Positions 1 to 4,138 of a stretch of 9,381 bases of DNA are shown piece by piece. Position numbers and translations under genes: made by a program. Location of the stretch: contig JAISQH010000665.1 in the NCBI GenBank assembly GCA_031274385.1, positions 1-9,381 of the forward strand, given 5' to 3'. The notes beneath the pieces were generated by a model, which did not search any database, was not told the DNA's origin, and saw only the letters and a list, made by a program, of their open reading frames with translations. Within the stretch, counting starts at the first letter, position 1; each line of letters begins with the position of its first letter. The DNA is from Planctomycetaceae bacterium. GTDB taxonomy: Bacteria; Planctomycetota; Planctomycetia; Pirellulales; Thermoguttaceae.

Positions 1-296
1 GCAAGTTTGTTTTCCGCCTCCGTCGGCGCACCAAAACTGGTTCCCTTGAGAAGAACAGCCTGAACCGCTTCAACAACCTTTGGATGGGCATGTCCCAGAA
101 TCATCGGTCCCCAAGACTGAACGTAATCAAGATAACGATGACCGTCCACATCAATCAGATAGGCTCCTTCGCCGCGTTCCATGACAATCGGCTCACCGCC
201 AACCGCCCCAAATGCCCGCGCCGGACTGTTCACCCCGCCCGGTATCAAATCTTTGGCTTCGGAAAAAATAGTATGGCTTTTATCGTGATTCAACAT
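1..296 (-). CDS. hemL: Glutamate-1-semialdehyde 2,1-aminomutase, N-terminal part (runs off left edge)
   Basis: Reading the reverse strand from the ATG at 296 gives 98 complete codons to the window edge. The product is a class III PLP-dependent enzyme that converts glutamate-1-semialdehyde to 5-aminolevulinate in the cytoplasm, the last step of the C5 route to haem. Family hallmarks are in the expected order: PGGVNSPARAF (about residues 19-29), a G-AYLIDVDGHRYLDYV strand pair (about 44-59), SWGPMILGHAHP (61-72) and TSFGAPTEAE (86-95). These match E. coli HemL closely from memory (PGGVNSPVRAF, SWGPMVLGH, SFGAPTE). The PLP-binding lysine lies in the missing part. No clear Shine-Dalgarno precedes the ATG; another upstream ATG (317-319) is out of frame. 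A strong -10 box at 355-360 fits transcription from here with a leader of about 50 nt. Confidence 0.95.
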   Translation of the reverse strand, partial: MLNHDKSHTIFSEAKDLIPGGVNSPARAFGAVGGEPIVMERGEGAYLIDVDGHRYLDYVQSWGPMILGHAHPKVVEAVQAVLLKGTSFGAPTEAENKL

Positions 297-354
297 TGCT
301 CGTAAGTTTTAAAAGCATGAAAAAATGGAAAAGGTTCATGGTGACGATACAAGT

Positions 355-363
355 ATTATAGCA
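355..363 (-). promoter_or_regulatory. Extended -10 promoter for hemL
   Basis: The reverse strand reads TGCTATAAT, a perfect TATAAT hexamer with the TGn extension of extended -10 promoters. No good -35 hexamer lies 16-18 bp upstream, which is tolerated in extended -10 promoters. Transcription would start near 347 and give a leader of about 50 nt before the hemL ATG at 296. The hexamer is seen directly; its use is inferred. Confidence 0.5.
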
Positions 364-405
364 TAATTCAGACAGGCAAATTTTACAACGCCCCTTGTTA
401 TATCG

Positions 406-519
406 CGTTAGCAACGGGGGCTTGCCCCCGACGAGAGTTTTTCTTCTTAAGTTGATGGCGGACGCAAGCGTATGAAAAAAATCAATCCTTTCGTCGTGGG
501 CAAGCCCACGTCGCTAACG
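406..519. repeat. REP-like inverted repeat pair (29-bp arms, each a hairpin)
   Basis: The arm 406-434 matches the reverse complement of 491-519 at 26 of 29 positions. Each arm also contains its own hairpin: CGGGGGC-TT-GCCCCCG at 415-430 and CGTGGGC-AA-GCCCACG at 495-510. Two of the three differences between arms (417/428 against 497/508) form the same stem pair, G:C in one and T:A in the other, so pairing is preserved. The 56 bp between the arms contains no gene I can support. The same arm sequence recurs at 3927-3955. The arrangement resembles bacterial REP pairs (BIMEs) or a small non-autonomous element. No RAYT transposase is in the window. Confidence 0.75.
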
Positions 520-612
520 TCATGCGAATGCGTTTCGGTCAGATAAAATCAACTTTCCTTTCAAATGTAAACTTCTCACAAAATCCGAAACAATCTTCTT
601 TTTTTTATCGAG

Positions 613-1665
613 TTACCAACCGAAACAAAGTCCGAGATTACCTAAATGTGTGGTGTGCCGTGCGTTAATCATCAGATCGTAATCGAGAAAAAGAAAGACA
701 TTGTACACGCCTTCAAATTTCAAACCGAAACCGATCCACGCCCAATCGCGACCGGTGTTGCCTTCGTAAAAGAAAACAGCCGGGCTGGAAGTTCCGTGAA
801 CCGCCGAAAAACGGGCATGATAATAAACCGGCGGATTGTCCAACATTTCATGAACCCATGTCAATCGGCTTTGGAGTTCAAAAGATTCGAAAAGTTTCCA
901 GTTGAGCCGCACTCCGAAAAGTTGGCTGAGTCCATGACCGTTCCAATCACCTTGAAAAGGCGTGTCGGCTTCTCCAATCCGACCATGATACAGAAAATCA
1001 TATTGCAAAGCGTAAAACGGTTTAATTCCCCATTTTCCGAAAATAAAATCAATACCGAATTCGCCAAAAAGATTACATTGCAAGCCGTTTCCTTTGGCGT
1101 TGAGTTGATATGAGGAGTTTTTGACTTTGTATTGATCGTAGCCGAAACTTCCCGAACCGCCAAAATGGCAGCCACTTAGATAGATATACTTTCCGATTCC
1201 GAAAAGATAATTCTCGGTTTGGGCGTTTGTTTTGTTGGCGTATTTTATTTCGCTTTGGTTGAAGTTGCCGAAAAACGTGGTATAAACGCCGTGCGATTGA
1301 ACCAGATCAAGTCCGACTTGAAGACCGTAAAGATTGGGTTTAATTTTGGAGTCTGCTCCTTTTGGTTTTAACGCCGTGTCTCCGTAATACAGATTCGCCC
1401 AAATTCTTCCGCCTCCGCCGCGCCGACGATATTTCTGACCAAGATAACAATCAACATCGGTTGAAAAAAACGGACGTTCCCAAAGTTCCTCTGTTTCAAT
1501 TTCGTCCTGATTCCATTTTTCAAAAAAGGTTGCGATTTGAGGAGTTGTTGCGGCGGAAATTGTCGTTTCGGCGGAAGTTGTTGTTGCGGCAGCGCGGTGA
1601 ACCAATGCCAGTAAACCGACAACAGCCAAAATCGCCGGAATGATGGTTCGAATCAAATACCGCAT
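613..1665 (-). CDS. Passenger-less autotransporter-type outer-membrane beta-barrel protein
   Basis: The product is 350 residues from the ATG at 1665. This start gives a clean Sec signal peptide: MRYLIRT, a hydrophobic core to about residue 22, then AAA with cleavage near 27. The same frame reaches an ATG at 1719, adding 18 residues with a second hydrophobic stretch. Neither start has a clear Shine-Dalgarno, so the start is uncertain. After the signal comes a Thr/Ala-rich stretch (about 28-42) and an acidic segment (about 48-65), with no passenger domain. From about residue 72 onward there are alternating aromatic/glycine strands typical of an autotransporter beta-domain: YGLQVGLDL, SQLFGVRLNWKLF, LQSRLTWVHE and a C-terminal LGNLGLCFGW ending in an aromatic residue. 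GLQVG is shared with the barrel of the large autotransporter at 4139-8701. Four cysteines (73, 166, 197, 347) are unusual for a barrel. Function unknown; a pore, a scaffold or a relic of a longer autotransporter are possible. Confidence 0.8.
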   Translation of the reverse strand: MRYLIRTIIPAILAVVGLLALVHRAAATTTSAETTISAATTPQIATFFEKWNQDEIETEELWERPFFSTDVDCYLGQKYRRRGGGGRIWANLYYGDTALKPKGADSKIKPNLYGLQVGLDLVQSHGVYTTFFGNFNQSEIKYANKTNAQTENYLFGIGKYIYLSGCHFGGSGSFGYDQYKVKNSSYQLNAKGNGLQCNLFGEFGIDFIFGKWGIKPFYALQYDFLYHGRIGEADTPFQGDWNGHGLSQLFGVRLNWKLFESFELQSRLTWVHEMLDNPPVYYHARFSAVHGTSSPAVFFYEGNTGRDWAWIGFGLKFEGVYNVFLFLDYDLMINARHTTHLGNLGLCFGW

Positions 1666-1752
1666 TGTTTCAATAGTTTTTGAAATGAAAAACGAAAACA
1701 AGAAAAAACCTTCTTCCATCTAATTCGGCGATAAAATAGAAAAACTTAAACG

Positions 1753-1758
1753 ATTATA
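1753..1758 (-). promoter_or_regulatory. Possible -10 box for the orphan barrel gene
   Basis: The reverse strand reads TATAAT within CGGTATAATCG. It lies 34 bp upstream of the ATG at 1719 and about 88 bp upstream of the ATG at 1665, so it does not decide the start. No recognisable -35 hexamer stands 16-18 bp upstream, and the background is AT-rich. Confidence 0.35.
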
Positions 1759-1820
1759 CCGAATGTCACGGATCTATTATTTGCTGCCCCTAACGGGTAA
1801 GGGTTGTGCTATTATTGATC

Positions 1821-1885
1821 CTCCGTTCCGTATGTTTGCGGAGTACCGCCAACATCGGCTATTTTGGAATGACTCCGTTGGAGTC
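1821..1885. repeat. Palindromic block with two hairpins
   Basis: Two hairpins lie 27 bp apart. One is CTCCG (1821-1825) with CGGAG (1839-1843). The other is GACTCC-GTT-GGAGTC (1871-1885), perfect over six pairs. Between them is a GCC/CGGC-rich stretch. The block is much less AT-rich than its flanks and resembles, from memory, dispersed intergenic repeats of gut bacteria. No second copy exists in this window, so repeat status is inferred. Confidence 0.4.
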
Positions 1886-2077
1886 AAAAAGGAAAAATAA
1901 ACCCGAAAATTCATGTGAAAAAAAGAACAATTTTCCTCTCATTGAAACTCCAAAAACGGAACAGTAGGAAAAAAAATGAGAACAAACTCACAAAATAAAC
2001 TAAAAAGTTCTGAATTTGGCAAGACCTCACCTTGAAAAAGTGAAAAAAGACGTTAGACTACTCCGATTCCATTTAAG

Positions 2078-2116
2078 TACTTTTGGTAAGTGCTTTTGGT
2101 AAATATTTTTGGAGTG
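2078..2116 (+). repeat. Three decayed tandem copies of a 13-bp unit
   Basis: Units at 2078-2090 (TACTTTTGGTAAG), 2091-2103 (TGCTTTTGGTAAA) and 2104-2116 (TATTTTTGGAGTG) share a T-run followed by GG at fixed spacing. The first two differ at three positions; the third is more diverged. It lies about 90 bp upstream of rpsR. A binding role is possible but not shown. Confidence 0.45.
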
Positions 2117-2139
2117 AGTCGTTTTAGACGATCAACGGT

Positions 2140-2155
2140 AAGGGTTGGAACCCTT
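2140..2155 (+). promoter_or_regulatory. Leader hairpin upstream of rpsR
   Basis: AAGGGT-TGGA-ACCCTT forms a perfect 6-bp stem with a tetraloop, followed by TT and, about ten bases on, a T-rich stretch (2164-2179). It ends 37 nt before the rpsR ribosome binding site. It could be an attenuator or part of a ribosomal-protein leader. I could not match it to the known S6:S18 RNA motif, and the spacing to the T-run is loose for a terminator. Confidence 0.35.
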
Positions 2156-2204
2156 TTGAATGTTTCGTTTTTTATTTTTGTAAAAATAGAACAAGGAAAG
2201 AACA

Positions 2205-2480
2205 ATGGCAAGATTTAAGAAGTCGAAATTCAAACAGCGTAAACGGGCTAAAGCAAAGGTTCGCGGTAAAAAGAAAGACCCGTTGATTATTGATGGGCAA
2301 CGTCCGCATCCGATGTTTGTCGATTACAAAGATATTGAACTTCTCAAAAAACTGACAAGCCGACAAGGAAAAATTATCAGCCGCCGTAAAACCGGTTGCT
2401 CCGCCGTCAGCCAACACGCTGTCGCCGCCGCAATCAAACGTGCAAGATTTATGGCATTGCTCCCTTACGTTGCTGATTAA
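2205..2480 (+). CDS. rpsR: Small ribosomal subunit protein bS18
   Basis: The 91-residue product is ribosomal protein S18, which binds the 30S platform next to S6 and 16S rRNA. The diagnostic core covers residues 41-89: DYKDIELLKKLTSRQGKI, RRKTGC, then SQHAVAAAIKRARFMALLPYV, matching the E. coli core (DYKDIATLK, AIKRARYLSLLPY). The N-terminus is a Lys/Arg-rich extension of about 25 residues, making it longer than E. coli S18 (75 residues). The start is well supported by AAGGAAAG at 2193-2200, four bases before the ATG. In many bacteria rpsR sits between rpsF or ssb and rplI; here none of these is adjacent. The gene is followed by a strong terminator (2545-2600), so it appears to be its own transcription unit. 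Confidence 0.96.
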   Translation: MARFKKSKFKQRKRAKAKVRGKKKDPLIIDGQRPHPMFVDYKDIELLKKLTSRQGKIISRRKTGCSAVSQHAVAAAIKRARFMALLPYVAD

Positions 2481-2504
2481 TTGATTAATTGATTAATTGA
2501 TTAA
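2474..2504 (+). repeat. 8-bp tandem repeat covering the rpsR stop codon
   Basis: TGATTAAT is repeated at 2474-2481, 2482-2489 and 2490-2497, followed by a truncated copy, TGATTAA, at 2498-2504. The rpsR TAA stop (2478-2480) lies in the first copy. Because the unit length is not a multiple of three, stop codons appear in all three forward frames. It probably arose by slippage; a translational fail-safe is possible. Confidence 0.8.
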
Positions 2505-2506
2505 AA

Positions 2507-2528
2507 AACCCCTTAATGAAAAGGGGTT
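2507..2528 (-). terminator. Hairpin with U-tract only on the minus strand
   Basis: AACCCCTT (2507-2514) pairs perfectly with AAGGGGTT (2521-2528) around a 6-nt loop. On the plus strand it is preceded by an A-run (2503-2508) but followed by CGTGGG, so no U-tract follows rpsR. Read on the minus strand, the stem is followed by TTTTTTAATC, a good intrinsic terminator shape. No minus-strand gene lies immediately to the right, so it may block antisense transcription or simply add to the rpsR 3' end. Confidence 0.5.
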
Positions 2529-2544
2529 CGTGGGAGAGCAAATG

Positions 2545-2600
2545 GGTGAAAGAATAAAAGAGTGTCTTTTCAAACGCTCTTTTAGCCTTTCACCTTTTTT
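2545..2600 (+). terminator. Intrinsic terminator of rpsR
   Basis: GGTGAAAG (2545-2552) pairs with CTTTCACC (2587-2594). After a 2x2 internal loop, TAAAAGAG (2555-2562) pairs with CTCTTTTA (2577-2584), extended by a G-U and a G-C pair, leaving a loop of about ten bases. Six T residues follow (2595-2600). This is a long, well-formed rho-independent terminator on the plus strand, 65 bp after the rpsR stop. Confidence 0.85.
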
Positions 2601-2620
2601 ACGCTTTCGTATGATTGCCC

Positions 2621-2740
2621 GATTAGTGAATAACAAATAATAACTAATAGTGGAATAGTTCGCAAGCGTTATTCGTTATTCGCTGTTAAACGTTTTGCCT
2701 CCACTTGTGAACACTATTAACTATTAACTATTAACTAATC
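2621..2740. repeat. AT-rich imperfect inverted repeat with tandem CTATTAA units
   Basis: The arm 2621-2666 and the reverse complement of 2704-2740 align with gaps. Termini GATTAGT (2621-2627) and ACTAATC (2734-2740) are perfect, and inner segments TTCGCAAG (2659-2666) and CTTGTGAA (2704-2711) pair except at one position. The right arm contains three tandem CTATTAA copies (2714-2734). TTATTCG is duplicated near 2670-2683. No target-site duplication is evident. It ends 10 bp before the argB start, so it probably lies in or next to the argB leader or promoter. Confidence 0.5.
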
Positions 2741-2750
2741 TTCACCTCCC

Positions 2751-3641
2751 ATGATGGATAAAGCAATGGAAAAAGCGGATGTGTTGATTGAAGCCATGAA
2801 GTGGATTCGGCAACATCGGGGTAAGATTAGTGTGATCAAGATTGGCGGCAGTCTCATGGAAGACGAATCCGCAATGACGCATTTGCTGCTGGACATTGTG
2901 TTTATGGAATCGGTTGGTATGAAGCCGGTCTTGGTTCACGGCGGCGGTGCGGCAATTAGCAAAGCCATGAGTGACGCCGGATTGAAGCCGCGTTTTGTGC
3001 AAGGACGGCGTTACACCGATGACGCCTCGTTGGAAATCGTCAAACAGGTTCTCGGTCACGAAATCAACAACCATCTCGTTAAACAAATCGAAACGTTTGA
3101 AGGTCAGGCTCAATCGTTGAGCGTTTGTTTCGGAACAAATGTTCTTTATGGCGAAAAGTTGTTGCTCAAAGACGAGACCGGCACGCTGATTGACATGGGG
3201 TTGGTTGGTACGGTAACGCGGGTTGATGTGGAACCGATCAAACAACTTTGCGATCATTGGGTTGTTCCGGTGATTCCGTCCATTGCTTTGCTGGACGACG
3301 GCAGCGGTCAGGCTTTGAATATTAACGCTGACACTGCGGCAACAGCAATTGCCAAAGAGTTACATGCGGAAAAGCTCGTGTATGTTAGTGAAGTGAACGG
3401 AGTTCGCACTGACCCGAACGACCCCGGTTCGATGATTGATTCGATTACAGCGGAAAAAGCAAGAGCAATGCTTGCATCTGGAGCGATTGTCGGCGGGATG
3501 ATTCCGAAAATTCAGGCGTGCCTCGAAACGTTGGAACGAGGTGTACAAAAAATTCATATCATCAATGGACGCCTGCGCCATTCTCTCTTGCTCGAAATCT
3601 TTACCAGTATGGGTGTCGGTACGGAAATCACAAGCCGCTAA
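2751..3641 (+). CDS. argB: Acetylglutamate kinase
   Basis: The 296-residue product phosphorylates N-acetyl-L-glutamate with ATP, the second step of arginine synthesis, in the cytoplasm. The amino-acid-kinase fold is complete. VIKIGGS (28-34) carries the lysine (K30) equivalent to E. coli Lys8. LVHGGG (61-66) is the substrate glycine loop. R87 in GRRYTD matches the substrate-binding Arg66. NINADTAAT (190-198) holds N190 and D194, equivalent to Asn158 and catalytic Asp162. GGMIPK (248-253) ends in the Lys217 equivalent, and MGVGTEI closes the protein. An N-terminal helix (about 5-23) like that of Thermotoga NAGK suggests the hexameric, arginine-inhibited type; this is inferred. No Shine-Dalgarno precedes the ATG pair at 2751 and 2754, so M1, M2 or M6 could be the real start. 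No other arg gene is adjacent. No clear terminator follows. Confidence 0.96.
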   Translation: MMDKAMEKADVLIEAMKWIRQHRGKISVIKIGGSLMEDESAMTHLLLDIVFMESVGMKPVLVHGGGAAISKAMSDAGLKPRFVQGRRYTDDASLEIVKQVLGHEINNHLVKQIETFEGQAQSLSVCFGTNVLYGEKLLLKDETGTLIDMGLVGTVTRVDVEPIKQLCDHWVVPVIPSIALLDDGSGQALNINADTAATAIAKELHAEKLVYVSEVNGVRTDPNDPGSMIDSITAEKARAMLASGAIVGGMIPKIQACLETLERGVQKIHIINGRLRHSLLLEIFTSMGVGTEITSR

Positions 3642-3718
3642 ATAAAAATGGTTAAAGAAATTGACTTCAAATTAAGGAGAAAATAATTTGCCGCTGAAAT
3701 GATTACCCCAATATTATT

Positions 3719-3797
3719 GCCCCGGTGGGGCGAAAACATTATTAAATAAACATTCGTAGGGCGTTACCCTACGCTATGATATTGTTCCCTTTCAGGG
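3719..3797. repeat. Block of three consecutive hairpins
   Basis: Three perfect stems occur in 79 bp: GCCCC-GGT-GGGGC (3719-3731), CGTAGGG-CGTTA-CCCTACG (3755-3773) and CCCT-TTC-AGGG (3787-3797). They are separated by AT-rich spacers, and none is followed by a U-tract. The layout resembles dispersed palindromic intergenic repeats I recall from gut-associated bacteria. A second copy is not present in this window, so repeat status is inferred. Confidence 0.45.
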
Positions 3798-3895
3798 CTA
3801 ATAAAAAGACCAATTAAAAAATCACGTAACATAACTTGCTCGAGAAGGAATTACTCAATAGGTTTTAAATTTGAACTGTGCGGGAAGAAATTTCT

Positions 3896-3955
3896 CGTTA
3901 GCGACGGGGGAAATGATTGATTCTTTTCGTTGGGGGCAAGCCCCCGTCGCTAACG
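3896..3955. repeat. Second copy of the REP-like inverted repeat
   Basis: CGTTAGCGACGGGGG (3896-3910) and CCCCCGTCGCTAACG (3941-3955) are a perfect 15-bp inverted repeat around 30 bp. The right half also contains the inner hairpin GGGGGC-AA-GCCCCC (3932-3945). Read in reverse, 3955-3927 matches the arm at 406-434 through CGTTAGC, GACGGGGGCTTGCCCCC and ACGA, with only two differences over 29 bp. The left half lacks its inner hairpin, so this copy looks shortened. Confidence 0.75.
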
Positions 3956-4083
3956 TTTAAATTCCACTAAATGAATAGTGGGGAACTTTGGGGTATTCGA
4001 GTGGGCTGGTAACATTCTTTAAACATTCTGTCTCCGTTTTGTCGATAACGACGTTGATACAACCGTTTCGGTTGGCGTGAGCG

Positions 4084-4113
4084 CATTGTTCAGGCGATTC
4101 AAACCGCCCAATG
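4084..4113 (+). promoter_or_regulatory. Bulged stem just upstream of the autotransporter ribosome binding site
   Basis: CATTG (4084-4088) pairs with CAATG (4109-4113), and GGCG (4093-4096) pairs with CGCC (4105-4108), with TTCA (4089-4092) bulged on one side and an 8-nt loop. It ends 12 nt before the AAGGA ribosome binding site. It could set translation rate or transcript stability. Pairing is seen; function is inferred. Confidence 0.35.
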
Positions 4114-4125
4114 TTCCAAGTTGAC

Positions 4126-4132
4126 AAGGAAG
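4126..4132 (+). promoter_or_regulatory. Ribosome binding site that fixes the autotransporter start
   Basis: AAGGAAG at 4126-4132 stands six to eight bases before the ATG at 4139. The in-frame TTG at 4121 would place this site inside the gene. The ATG start also gives a typical signal peptide, so 4139 is preferred. Confidence 0.7.
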
Positions 4133-4138
4133 TCTCCC

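Larger units (their letters stand above)
297..612. other. Intergenic region between hemL start and orphan barrel gene end
   Basis: No convincing gene lies here. The region holds the hemL leader and promoter (297-363), the REP-like inverted repeat (406-519), and an AT-rich stretch (540-612) ending in an oligo-pyrimidine run just outside the stop codon of the minus-strand barrel gene. That gene transcribes toward hemL, so the inverted repeat sits where a terminator or insulator between the two would be expected. No U-tract follows either hairpin, so it is not a standard intrinsic terminator. Confidence 0.6.
1720..2204. other. Divergent intergenic region between barrel gene and rpsR
   Basis: No gene is supported here. 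It holds a possible minus-strand -10 box (1753-1758), a block of palindromes resembling a dispersed repeat (1821-1885), an A-rich stretch (1885-2050), a decayed 13-bp tandem repeat (2078-2116), a hairpin (2140-2155) and the rpsR ribosome binding site AAGGAAAG at 2193-2200. A weak plus-strand promoter candidate for rpsR is TTGAAA at 2032-2037 with TAGACT at 2054-2059 (16-bp spacing, 4 of 6 matches in the -10). I would not rely on it. Confidence 0.55.
3642..4138. other. Repeat-bearing intergenic region between argB and the large autotransporter
   Basis: No gene is supported. A purine-rich AAGGAGA (3674-3680) has no credible reading frame after it. The region contains a three-hairpin block (3719-3797), the second REP-like copy (3896-3955), a small hairpin CCACTA-AATGAA-TAGTGG (3964-3981), a hairpin CAACCG-TTT-CGGTTG (4060-4074), a bulged stem (4084-4113) and the ribosome binding site of the next gene. 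No convincing sigma-70 promoter was found. Confidence 0.6.

Noticed and set aside
84..305. Plus-strand open frame of 73 codons at the left end
   Set aside because: It is antisense to hemL, whose conserved motifs are clear on the minus strand.
406..519. Intrinsic terminator of the minus-strand barrel gene
   Set aside because: Neither hairpin is followed by a U-tract on the minus strand, and the recurrence at 3896-3955 points to a dispersed repeat.
646..1113. Plus-strand open frame of 155 codons
   Set aside because: It lies opposite the barrel gene, and its translation shows no domain-like pattern.
2108..2204. S6:S18-type ribosomal protein leader before rpsR
   Set aside because: Only a simple 6-bp hairpin is visible; the conserved bulged motif could not be recognised by eye.
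2542..2640. Short plus-strand frame beginning MGERIKECLFKRS, with GGGAGAG upstream
   Set aside because: It coincides with the two arms of the rpsR terminator, so its sequence is explained by the stem.
2742..3257. Minus-strand open frame of 171 codons over argB
   Set aside because: Antisense shadow of argB, which has all catalytic residues on the plus strand.
3719..3955. CRISPR-like or riboswitch-like array after argB
   Set aside because: The hairpins differ in sequence, with no regular repeat-spacer pattern and no known riboswitch core.
4121..4138. TTG start for the large autotransporter, or TTGACA there as a -35 box
   Set aside because: The ribosome binding site lies between this TTG and the ATG at 4139, the ATG gives the better signal peptide, and a promoter here would start inside the gene.
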